NCBI GenBank assembly: GCA_013329575.1
Contig: DUJX01000032.1
Span: 7,618-13,437 of the forward strand
Direction of reading: 5' to 3'
Length of the DNA stretch: 5,820 bases
Source of the DNA: Halobacteria archaeon
GTDB taxonomy: Archaea > Halobacteriota > Methanoliparia > Methanoliparales > Methanoliparaceae
The notes under the pieces were generated by a model. It was not told the origin of the DNA, ran no database searches, and saw only the letters and a list, made by a program, of their open reading frames with translations. How positions within the stretch are numbered: the first letter of the stretch is position 1; the number at the start of each line of letters is the position of its first letter. Shown here in pieces: positions 1-5,820 of the stretch. A program made the translations under genes and the position numbers.

Positions 1-567
1 CATACCAGCACCGCCAGCAAGCGCTGGAATTTTAATGACATCACGGGGCAATGCTCCTATTGGATGTGCGTTATAAACGGTCTCCTTCCCATGTTTGCTT
101 AGCCTACCAACCGTTTCTGCCCTCTTTTTACCTGCTGCACCGTTCAAAAATCCGTCAGTGTATGGTTCTCTGACATCGTCCTCATTGAATACTCTGTCGT
201 CTTTCCAGCAACAAATAATTGATTCATGGCTTCGTTGCCAGAAATGTATGCTCGGTATATTTTTATTTGTGTAATGCCAGATTAGCCATCTCTTTTTCAG
301 TGGTATTCTGACCGATAGATGGGCTAAAATCTCGCTGAAACCATAGACGAACATAGTTCCATTCGGTTTTAAGATTCGTATACACTCTTTCAACCATTTA
401 TCCGACCAACTAACATATTCGTCCAGAGCCCTGATATCCGTATTGTTCCCAAAATCTTTGCCAATGTTATATGGCGGATCGGCTATTATGATCTGGGCGC
501 TTTCGTTAGGAAGATGACTTAATCCGTCCAGTACGTCCATAACATAAAGTTTGTTCAGTTCTAACAT
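1..567 (-). CDS. Site-specific DNA methyltransferase, beta-type (N6-adenine or N4-cytosine), 3' end beyond window
   Basis: Translating the minus strand from the ATG at 567 gives 189 open codons with no stop before the left edge, so the C-terminal part is missing. Residues 30-34 are DPPYN, the catalytic motif IV of amino-methyltransferases, followed by IGKDFGNNTD, as is common in this family. Residues 170-187 (IGALPRDVIKIPALAGGA) match the segment that normally precedes the HPTQKP and FxGSGT (SAM-binding) motifs. Those should lie just outside the window. Catalytic motif before SAM motif is the beta arrangement. Family knowledge: such enzymes transfer methyl from SAM to the exocyclic amino group of A or C in a short DNA target, for restriction protection or as solitary regulators. 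The target cannot be read from sequence. An in-frame TGA lies three codons upstream of the ATG, and GGAG sits 8 bases before it, which fixes the start. No restriction enzyme is visible on this side. Confidence 0.9.
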   Translation of the reverse strand, partial: MLELNKLYVMDVLDGLSHLPNESAQIIIADPPYNIGKDFGNNTDIRALDEYVSWSDKWLKECIRILKPNGTMFVYGFSEILAHLSVRIPLKKRWLIWHYTNKNIPSIHFWQRSHESIICCWKDDRVFNEDDVREPYTDGFLNGAAGKKRAETVGRLSKHGKETVYNAHPIGALPRDVIKIPALAGGAGM

Positions 568-575
568 CTCTCATG

Positions 576-579
576 CTCC
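576..579 (-). promoter_or_regulatory. Ribosome binding site of the methyltransferase gene
   Basis: On the minus strand GGAG lies 8 bases before the ATG at 567. It decides the start: a second ATG at 574 is out of frame and too close to the GGAG. Confidence 0.6.
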
Positions 580-645
580 AAAAGTAAAGATTTAACATAA
601 TCGTAATTCGGTTATCATATAGATCCATCCTCTTTCTTCCATCAC

Positions 646-653
646 TATTTAAA
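646..653 (-). promoter_or_regulatory. Archaeal TATA box for the methyltransferase gene
   Basis: The minus strand reads TTTAAATA here, a good match to the archaeal box A. Transcription would start about 25 bases further, near 620-625, giving a leader of about 55 bases before the ATG at 567. This suggests the methyltransferase can be transcribed separately from the upstream carS unit. The call rests on the motif and spacing alone. Confidence 0.45.
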
Positions 654-770
654 CAGATTACTATTTATTCCATCTTTAATTAAGTCCTTAAAAGACGGTA
701 CCAACCAATGATTCTTAAGCAGATTTTTTGTTTTTCTGTAAGCATCAGATTAACATTTTGATGATAGTAT

Positions 771-1859
771 CTATTGGATCAATATAAAAGGATTTATTTC
801 ACCTATCTGTTCATCAGGCATGTAAAGGAGCGTGATCATACCTATTACAATGATCTTGAATCTTTTAGAGTCCAGATACTCTTTAAACTTTATGCTCGCA
901 TCGTCCAAGATTTTTTTATAGTTTTCCCAGACCAGATCTCCGAAAGGACATTCAAAAAGAGATGATGTTGACGGTACGACGATCAAAGGTACCTCGTACC
1001 ATTCTATCCTTCTCTCCAGAACTTTGCTCATCAGAGAGATGATCCAGTACGGCATAGATTGTTCATCGTTATTGCCCTTATCTTCCATTTTTCGATCCTT
1101 AGGATCTTCAATAAAAGCGATAGCATCGTTATACATCGATAAAATCTTTGCAAATCGTTCTGCCACAGCCTCTATATAAAGGGCGGTCTCTCTATCCTTC
1201 TTTTCCAAAATTTCCTCCGTGATATCTCCGAAGGATAGCGATAATAATCTCTCCCTCGACTCCTTAAGTTTATCAAAACTCAAAAATTTAGTATCGATTA
1301 TAGTACTCTCTTTTATATCGAGTACATCATAAAATATCTTGTAATCTTCGATCTCTATACCTATCGCATATCTGGGGTTGTTGACGACCTTTGCCCTTTT
1401 GTTAACGACTACGTCGATATAATAGGCATCGTTTTTCTTATAGATCTGTGCCTTTCCAAACGATAAATCTCCCTCTAACGCATCAAATAAAAACTCTATC
1501 TCATCTGTTGACGTTGAGACGAAACCAATAACATTTTTATCCTCGTCTAACGAGAAGTTTATCTTTACAAAGATCAGTTCCTCTTTATTACCCCGCTCTC
1601 GTTCTCTTATGATGGCTTCGCAATCGTTGTTAAAATCCAGAATAAAGTAAAAATTAGGCAGTTTAATCTTTTTTGCCCGATCTGCAAATGATGCTATATT
1701 CCTTTTTATATTATACGTAAAAAAAGAATCGATATCTAAAATATTACTGTTTTGTTGTGCGAGAGTAAACAGCCGACTGCCCTCCGCTAAAGCCTCGTCT
1801 AACTTTTTCTTGTTATCTTGTCCTACGATATATTTGCATCGTATAGTTCTGCTTACCAT
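771..1859 (-). CDS. Degenerate TnpB-like (IS200/IS605 OrfB, RuvC-fold) protein, probably nuclease-inactive
   Basis: I see no textbook signature, but the order of elements matches TnpB. A beta strand pair at 134-155 (FGKAQIYKKNDAYYIDVVVN) precedes GIEIE at 167-171, where active TnpB has G-[IV]-D-L-G, so the RuvC-I Asp is Glu169. KFLSFDKLKESRERLLSL at 191-208 follows as in TnpB. AERFAKIL..AIAFIED at 233-252 resembles RuvC-II and keeps Glu251. The segment 270-308 (YWIISLMSKVLERRIEWYEV, then PLIVVPSTSS and ECPFGD) resembles the TnpB stretch ending in TS..CP.CG, but the second Cys is missing and almost no zinc ribbon follows. DDASIKF at 319-325 may be a remnant of the DRDxNAAxNI block, with the catalytic Asp not conserved. 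By my count Lys+Arg is about 52 and Asp+Glu about 64, unlike the strongly basic TnpB. The ATG overlaps the end of carS by 7 bases (ATGGTAA), implying translational coupling. No tnpA or element ends are seen. Inference: a domesticated, catalytically impaired derivative of unknown function. A distant RNase H-fold protein of another family is the alternative. Confidence 0.6.
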   Translation of the reverse strand: MVSRTIRCKYIVGQDNKKKLDEALAEGSRLFTLAQQNSNILDIDSFFTYNIKRNIASFADRAKKIKLPNFYFILDFNNDCEAIIRERERGNKEELIFVKINFSLDEDKNVIGFVSTSTDEIEFLFDALEGDLSFGKAQIYKKNDAYYIDVVVNKRAKVVNNPRYAIGIEIEDYKIFYDVLDIKESTIIDTKFLSFDKLKESRERLLSLSFGDITEEILEKKDRETALYIEAVAERFAKILSMYNDAIAFIEDPKDRKMEDKGNNDEQSMPYWIISLMSKVLERRIEWYEVPLIVVPSTSSLFECPFGDLVWENYKKILDDASIKFKEYLDSKRFKIIVIGMITLLYMPDEQIGEINPFILIQ

Positions 1860-2392
1860 GGCTCTTTCTTCACTCCTAATCTATAACCTATATAATTTAC
1901 GGATAAATGCAAAAGTGGTGTAATAATCAAGACTACTATCATTATGTTACCATACTTATATAAAAAACTATTTAAAAACCATTCTCGTACGAATATAAAA
2001 GAGAGTAGCCAGGAGCCAAATACAAAGTCTAACTGATCTATGAGAGGCAGCGGTGCACCACGTTCTAACCCTAACCTGCGTTTAAAAAAGCTCTTGATCA
2101 AATCTCCTAAAAGAGCACCAAAAGATAGACATAACAGGGCTGATATCGGAAACTTTGGAAATCCTATGTATGGAGATAATATATTCTGGATCAAACCTAT
2201 TAAAATGCCGCATAACGTCCCGATTACAAGACCTCTATATGTCTTTCCATCTCCAAAGATGCGGTAACCATCTTTAAGTCTTCTTCCGAAATCTATCGGT
2301 CTTCCTCCACCGAATAACGCTGCAGAGGGGTTCGGGATATATGCAGGTAACATAAGCCATATACTTAATAAGATCAGATATAATATATTCAT
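1853..2392 (-). CDS. carS: CDP-archaeol synthase (CDP-2,3-bis-(O-geranylgeranyl)-sn-glycerol synthase)
   Basis: CarS transfers CMP from CTP to unsaturated archaetidic acid (2,3-bis-O-geranylgeranylglyceryl phosphate), giving CDP-archaeol, the branch point for all archaeal phospholipid headgroups. It is an integral membrane enzyme. Numbering from the chosen ATG (179 residues), visible signatures are IWLMLPAYIPN (11-21), GGGRPIDFG (28-36), GDGKTYRG (47-54), GDLIKSFFKRRLGLERG (96-112) and PLIDQLD (116-122). These are the conserved cytosolic loops of the family, with hydrophobic segments at about 1-17, 55-74, 82-99, 123-138 and 149-170. The length is typical. The frame can be extended to a TTG at 2410 (185 residues), but ATG 2392 puts the conserved IWLxLP at the usual distance from the N-terminus. 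No Shine-Dalgarno precedes either start, so a leaderless or short-leader transcript is likely. The stop TAA overlaps the next gene's ATG, so the pair is co-transcribed. It diverges from the radical SAM gene. Confidence 0.93.
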   Translation of the reverse strand: MNILYLILLSIWLMLPAYIPNPSAALFGGGRPIDFGRRLKDGYRIFGDGKTYRGLVIGTLCGILIGLIQNILSPYIGFPKFPISALLCLSFGALLGDLIKSFFKRRLGLERGAPLPLIDQLDFVFGSWLLSFIFVREWFLNSFLYKYGNIMIVVLIITPLLHLSVNYIGYRLGVKKEPW

Positions 2393-2420
2393 CAGCACAA
2401 TATCTTTCAATAATAATACG

Positions 2421-2446
2421 ATATAATAAGTTAATGTTTTAAATTT
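2421..2446 (-). promoter_or_regulatory. Candidate carS promoter (AT-rich box A region)
   Basis: On the minus strand, TTTAAAA (2443-2437) and TTATTATAT (2429-2421) are both possible TATA boxes. They would place the start of transcription near 2414 or 2399, at or just before the carS start codons, in keeping with the absence of a ribosome binding site. A third candidate, TTTATA near 2465, would give a leader of about 45 bases. The region is so AT-rich that I cannot choose with confidence. Confidence 0.3.
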
Positions 2447-2523
2447 GAAATCGAAAATATTATAAATAGATAAAAGATAGATCAGAGTTAAAAAATGAAG
2501 AGATGGCAGATTTAGGAAAATGA

Positions 2524-2533
2524 TTTATATAAA
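2524..2533 (+). promoter_or_regulatory. TATA box of the radical SAM-fwdB-fwdD operon
   Basis: TTTATATAAA is a near-perfect archaeal box A. Its centre is about 42 bases before the ATG at 2570, so transcription should start near 2553-2556, giving a leader of about 15 bases that just includes the ribosome binding site. Confidence 0.6.
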
Positions 2534-2555
2534 ATATACAAATTAAAAATAACCA

Positions 2556-2562
2556 AGAAGGA
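2556..2562 (+). promoter_or_regulatory. Ribosome binding site of the radical SAM gene
   Basis: AGAAGGA ends 7 bases before the ATG at 2570. It is a partial Shine-Dalgarno match at proper spacing and supports this start codon. Confidence 0.5.
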
Positions 2563-2569
2563 TTTTTAA

Positions 2570-4093
2570 ATGAAGAGTTATCAAAGTTCTCTCAAAAAAG
2601 GGCTTCCTAAAGAGACAAAATCCATATGCCCCGTATGCCACAAAGTGGTAGATGCAAAGATATACGAAGATGATGGAAGAGTGATGATGTCAAAAGATTG
2701 CCCCGAACATGGCAGTTTTAAAGATGTATACTGGTCGGATGTCGAAGCGTATCTACAGGCAGAGAAGTACTATTATGATGGACGGGTAGAAAAAATAAAT
2801 TATGAGGCAGAAAAAGGGTGCCCGTATGATTGTGGTCTCTGTGAAGAGCATCTTAGTACAACGATCCTGGCTAATATAGATCTGACAAACCGATGCAATC
2901 TTAACTGTAGTTTTTGTTTTGCGAATGCCAACGTAAGAGGATATGTCTATGAACCCTCTTTTGAAGAAGTCGTGGAGATGCTAAAGGCACTCAGAGCCGA
3001 AAATCCTCCGTGTCCTGCTGTACAATTTGCAGGAGGAGAACCTACGCTCAGAAAGGATTTATTTGATATAATAAAGACTGCAAAAGAGATGAAATTCTCT
3101 CAGGTTCAGTTAGCAACGAATGGAATAAAACTTAAAGATATCAATTTCGTTAAAAAGCTTAAAGAGGCAAGATTAAGTACGATTTACCTACATTTCGATG
3201 GTTTTACGACAGATATAGAACCGTATCTAGATATCAAAAAAGAGGTTATAGAGAACTGTAGAAAATGCGATCTTGGGATAGTGCTGGTTCCAACCGTTTT
3301 TAGAGGTTTTAATGATCACCAGATAGGGGATTTCATAAATTTTGCCGTCGATAATATAGATGTAATAAGAGGCATCAACTATCAACCGCTATCTTTTAGT
3401 GGACGGGCTACAGAAGCCGAAAGAGATGAGAAGCGGTTTACAATTCCTGATCTTTTAGATGAGATAGAGAAGCAAACACACGGACGGGTATTGAAGAAAG
3501 ATTTTTATCCCGTGCCGAGTGTGATACCCATCAGCAAATTAGCAGAAGTTTATAAAGGTAAATCACAGATAGAGTTCAGTGCGCACCCTCATTGTGGTCT
3601 GGCAACCTATCTGTTTGTAGATAAGCAGAATATGGACGAGCTAATACCGATAAACAGGTTTGTAGATGTGGATAAATTTTTTGAAGGTATAGAACAGATA
3701 GCTGATAACCTGTCCAAGAAAGGGATAATAAACAAGGTTAAGGCGGTCAAGAGCGGTTTAGATGTGATTTTTAAATATATAAATAATTCAAAAAAGCCCC
3801 GTTCTTTGGATTTTACAGGTATGATCGAATCGATCTTGATAAATCAGGATTATAAGAGTTTGGGAGACTTCCATAAGAATGCGCTCTTTATAGGCAGTAT
3901 GCATTTTCAAGATATGTATAATATGGATTTAGAGCGGCTAAAACGTTGCGTGATACATTATGCGACACCGTCTCCTGAACGAAGAATAATTCCATTTTGT
4001 GCGTATAATACATTATACAGAGAAGAGATAGAGAAAAGATACTCGATTCCTTTATCTGAATGGAGAAAAAAATATGGAGATGAGAGAGAATGA
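2570..4093 (+). CDS. tes: Radical SAM protein, tetraether lipid synthase (Tes / MJ0619) family
   Basis: The radical SAM cluster motif is C109-NLN-C113-SF-C116, with GGEP at 155-158 (SAM binding) and ATNG at 182-185. Family-specific parts are an N-terminal CPVC (20-23) with CPEHG (44-48), suggesting a rubredoxin-like metal site, GCPYDCGLC (83-91) for an extra iron-sulfur cluster, HPHCG (339-343), and a C-terminal Cys460 with IPFCAYN (474-480). At 507 residues it is the expected length. Known members of this family form the C-C bond between the terminal methyls of two archaeol phytanyl chains to give macrocyclic or tetraether lipids. The MJ0619 group was also linked to methylation of the pterin in methanopterin synthesis, so the substrate is not certain. 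The gene diverges from carS, which favours lipids, but its stop overlaps the fwdB start by 4 bases (ATGA), which favours a link to C1 metabolism. No signal peptide is seen. The ATG is supported by the AGAAGGA site and a TATA box. Confidence 0.85.
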   Translation: MKSYQSSLKKGLPKETKSICPVCHKVVDAKIYEDDGRVMMSKDCPEHGSFKDVYWSDVEAYLQAEKYYYDGRVEKINYEAEKGCPYDCGLCEEHLSTTILANIDLTNRCNLNCSFCFANANVRGYVYEPSFEEVVEMLKALRAENPPCPAVQFAGGEPTLRKDLFDIIKTAKEMKFSQVQLATNGIKLKDINFVKKLKEARLSTIYLHFDGFTTDIEPYLDIKKEVIENCRKCDLGIVLVPTVFRGFNDHQIGDFINFAVDNIDVIRGINYQPLSFSGRATEAERDEKRFTIPDLLDEIEKQTHGRVLKKDFYPVPSVIPISKLAEVYKGKSQIEFSAHPHCGLATYLFVDKQNMDELIPINRFVDVDKFFEGIEQIADNLSKKGIINKVKAVKSGLDVIFKYINNSKKPRSLDFTGMIESILINQDYKSLGDFHKNALFIGSMHFQDMYNMDLERLKRCVIHYATPSPERRIIPFCAYNTLYREEIEKRYSIPLSEWRKKYGDERE

Positions 4094-5373
4094 TATTTGA
4101 AAACATAAATTGTTCGGTATGTGGTATGGCATGTGATGATCTCATCGTTGATGTAGATAACGATAAGGTAACGGTGGAAAATGGCTGTTTGATGGGAAAT
4201 GCCAAATTACAAGAGTTAGTAAGCGAGAACAGGATAAGAGAACCTTATATTTATGGAAGACCTGCAAAATGGGATGATGCGATAAAAAAATCTGCTGAGA
4301 TTTTGAAGAATGCAAAAAGGCCCCTTATCTTTATAGGTAGTGAGACATCTACAGAGGCGATGCATGTAGCGATAGAGATAGCGATACATCTCGGTGGTGT
4401 AATCGATGATTGTGCTACGATATGCCACGGTCCTACCGTTATGGGATCACAAGATTCCGGTAAACCAACATGCACGCTCGGAGAGATCAAAAACAGGGCA
4501 GATTTGATAATATGCTGGGGATCTAACCCAACAGAATCTCATCCGCGAAATTTATCAACTTTTACACTCTTCCCTAAAGGATATTTTACAAAAAAAGGCC
4601 GGAACGATAGAAGATTGGTGGTTGTAGATCCGAGGAGGACAAAAACGGCAGAGATCGCAGATTTGTATGTCAAGATTAAACCGGGATACGATTACGTTGT
4701 ATTTAATGCTTTGACGGCCGTTTTGTTAGGAGAAGATATAGACGAGAGTATTGGAGCGATGACCGGTGTATCGAAGGAACAGGTATTGACTCTCGCGGAG
4801 ATGATGAAATCGGCTAATTTTGGTGTTATACTCGCAGGATTGGGCGTGGCAAGCTCTCCAAAGAAGAATAATAATGTAAGAGCTGTAGAGCGGCTTGTAA
4901 AAGAGCTTAATAGGTTTACAAAGTTTTCTATCCTTGCAAACAGGGGTCATGCCAACGTGGCAGGGTTTAACCAGGTCTGCACATGGATGACCGGATTTCC
5001 GTACGGGGTTGATTTTTCGAGAGGTTATTCGTATTTTAATCCTGGAGAGACCACCACAGTAGATATTCTAAGACGTGGAGAGGTAGATGCCGTCATGGTT
5101 ATAGGCTCGGCATTGGCATCACACCTGCCGAGAACGGTTGTAGAGTATATGGCAAAACAGCCGATAATCACTATAGATATATCAAACTGTCCGATGACGA
5201 TGATAAGCGATGTTGTTCTTCCTGGTGTGATGGATGGGGCAGAATGTGAAGGAACGTTTTATAGGATGGATGATATACCTCTTAGAGCGAGAAAGTTTAT
5301 AGATCCACCGTTTGATTATACGACATCGAACGAGGATACTTTAAAACAAATATTTGAGGAGATTAAAAGATGA
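4090..5373 (+). CDS. fwdB: Formylmethanofuran dehydrogenase subunit B (catalytic, molybdopterin-type)
   Basis: FwdB/FmdB is the active subunit of the cytosolic complex that interconverts CO2 plus methanofuran with formylmethanofuran, the first step of methanogenesis or the last of methyl oxidation. It reduces CO2 to formate at a W- or Mo-bispyranopterin site. An N-terminal C8-x2-C11-x3-C15 with C33 binds a 4Fe-4S cluster. CHGPTV at 112-117 carries the conserved metal-ligand residue, here Cys112 encoded by TGC rather than selenocysteine. VVVDPRRT (177-184), CWGSNPTESHPRN (142-154) and the C-terminal DVVLPGVMDGAECEGTF (374-390) are typical pterin-cofactor contacts of the DMSO-reductase fold. 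The 427-residue length is normal for FwdB without a fused FwdD. GGAGATGA at 4076-4083 is a strong ribosome site six bases before the ATG. The gene overlaps its neighbours by 4 bases on each side. Tungsten and molybdenum isoforms cannot be told apart from sequence by eye; the fwd name is a convention. Confidence 0.95.
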   Translation: MIFENINCSVCGMACDDLIVDVDNDKVTVENGCLMGNAKLQELVSENRIREPYIYGRPAKWDDAIKKSAEILKNAKRPLIFIGSETSTEAMHVAIEIAIHLGGVIDDCATICHGPTVMGSQDSGKPTCTLGEIKNRADLIICWGSNPTESHPRNLSTFTLFPKGYFTKKGRNDRRLVVVDPRRTKTAEIADLYVKIKPGYDYVVFNALTAVLLGEDIDESIGAMTGVSKEQVLTLAEMMKSANFGVILAGLGVASSPKKNNNVRAVERLVKELNRFTKFSILANRGHANVAGFNQVCTWMTGFPYGVDFSRGYSYFNPGETTTVDILRRGEVDAVMVIGSALASHLPRTVVEYMAKQPIITIDISNCPMTMISDVVLPGVMDGAECEGTFYRMDDIPLRARKFIDPPFDYTTSNEDTLKQIFEEIKR

Positions 5374-5762
5374 GATCGCTTAATGTTGTTCTTCTTACGG
5401 GCTCAACGATACGGCAGGGTATGGTCATTAAAGGTGGAGGAAAACTGACGAAAGAGTATAGGATCGAGGCCGCATACTGCTTATTAAATTCTAATGATTA
5501 TGCAAGGCTCGGTAAGCCAGAAAAGGTTAAAGTCAAGACAGAGTATGGCACGGTTACCGTTTTTGCAAAAGAAGACGCGGGTATGTTCGAAGGGGAGATA
5601 TTCATACCGAGGGGACCATGGGCGAACATATTAGTAAGCCCTAAGACGATGGGGACTGGGTCTCCGATGTATAAAGGGATGAAAGCCACGGTAGAGCCGA
5701 GCAATGAGGACGTTTTAGAAAGCAGAGAACTATTTATAGGGCTTGTAAAAAAAGTAGGATAA
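5370..5762 (+). CDS. fwdD: Formylmethanofuran dehydrogenase subunit D (molybdopterin dinucleotide-binding)
   Basis: FwdD forms the small domain that completes the bispyranopterin guanine dinucleotide site of FwdB; the two are fused in some enzymes and separate here. The 130 residues fit a molybdopterin dinucleotide-binding beta-barrel: LLTGSTIRQG (8-17), LNSNDYARLG (39-48), then KVKVKTEYGTVTVFAK (52-67) and GEIFIPRGPWANILVSP (75-91), followed by GTGSPMYKGMKATVEP (95-110), a typical FwdD C-terminus. The start ATG shares ATGA with the fwdB stop, and GAGGAGAT at 5356-5363 lies six bases before it. The order radical SAM-fwdB-fwdD is one transcription unit. The remaining subunits (FwdA, FwdC, and the polyferredoxin-type ones) are not in the window. 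No terminator-like T-run follows the stop, so the operon may continue to the right. Confidence 0.92.
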   Translation: MRSLNVVLLTGSTIRQGMVIKGGGKLTKEYRIEAAYCLLNSNDYARLGKPEKVKVKTEYGTVTVFAKEDAGMFEGEIFIPRGPWANILVSPKTMGTGSPMYKGMKATVEPSNEDVLESRELFIGLVKKVG

Positions 5763-5820
5763 GGATCTGAAAGAAGGAATAAAGACAAGATAAAAGACAT
5801 GCTGCCAAAACTCTAAATCC

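Noticed and set aside
722..735. T-rich run on the plus strand as a terminator
   Set aside because: No plus-strand gene ends before it. On the strand that is transcribed here it is an A-run.
771..1859. NurA-type nuclease reading of the 362-residue protein
   Set aside because: Length and an RNase H-like fold would fit, but the N-terminal DGS motif of NurA is absent and there is no HerA, Mre11 or Rad50 neighbour. The 233-308 segment fits TnpB much better.
2040..2267. Plus-strand open frame of 75 codons inside carS
   Set aside because: It lies fully antisense to well-conserved CarS motifs, and its product is low in complexity with no recognisable domain.
2411..2569. tRNA, CRISPR repeat or long inverted repeat in the divergent intergenic region
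   Set aside because: I see only AT-rich promoter-like sequence, with no repeated unit, cloverleaf or stable stem.
3888..5800. Several minus-strand open frames antisense to the radical SAM, fwdB and fwdD genes
   Set aside because: They are shadows of strongly conserved coding sequence, with no ribosome sites or family signatures.
5763..5816. In-frame continuation after the fwdD stop: 17 more sense codons before a second stop
   Set aside because: FwdD already ends at a normal family length, and the stop is TAA, which is not a pyrrolysine or selenocysteine codon. A short open stretch of this size is expected by chance.
5799..5816. ATG near the right edge as the start of the next operon gene
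   Set aside because: It reaches a TAA after five codons and has no well-spaced ribosome site. The next gene must start outside the window.

Overview
This is an AT-rich (roughly 40% GC) archaeal chromosomal segment, most likely from a methanogen or a related euryarchaeal lineage. Four things support this. There is a CDP-archaeol synthase (CarS), made only by archaea that build ether lipids. There is a radical SAM protein of the tetraether-synthase (MJ0619-like) family. There are two formylmethanofuran dehydrogenase subunits (FwdB and FwdD). Promoters are of archaeal TATA type, and ATA and AGA/AGG codons are used heavily. I cannot assign a genus.

Layout. Positions 1-567, minus strand: 5' part of a beta-type DNA methyltransferase that runs off the left edge. 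Positions 568-770: short intergenic stretch with the methyltransferase promoter and an ATG-less 34-codon open stretch. Positions 771-1859 and 1853-2392, minus strand: a two-gene unit. carS is followed, with a 7-base overlap, by a 362-residue protein that I read as a degenerate relative of the IS200/IS605 TnpB (RuvC-fold) family. Positions 2411-2569: divergent promoter region. Positions 2570-5762, plus strand: a compact operon (radical SAM, fwdB, fwdD) in which both junctions are 4-base ATGA overlaps. It probably continues past the right edge, since no terminator is visible.

How the genes work together. CarS makes CDP-archaeol, the activated precursor of polar lipids. If the radical SAM protein is a true tetraether synthase, it would join the tails of lipids derived from that precursor, so the divergent promoter would link two steps of membrane lipid synthesis. 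The same radical SAM family also contains pterin-methylating members acting in tetrahydromethanopterin synthesis, and here the gene is fused at operon level to fwdBD, which feed formyl groups to that cofactor. The context therefore supports either role. FwdB and FwdD are the catalytic and pterin-cofactor-binding subunits of the enzyme that interconverts CO2 and formylmethanofuran.

The most unusual item is the TnpB-like protein. It keeps the overall order of TnpB motifs, but the first catalytic Asp position is Glu, the zinc ribbon is almost gone, the third catalytic block is unclear, and the protein is net acidic rather than strongly basic. It sits in a translationally coupled unit with a housekeeping lipid gene, with no transposase and no visible element ends. 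It looks like a domesticated, probably nuclease-inactive, derivative with an unknown role.
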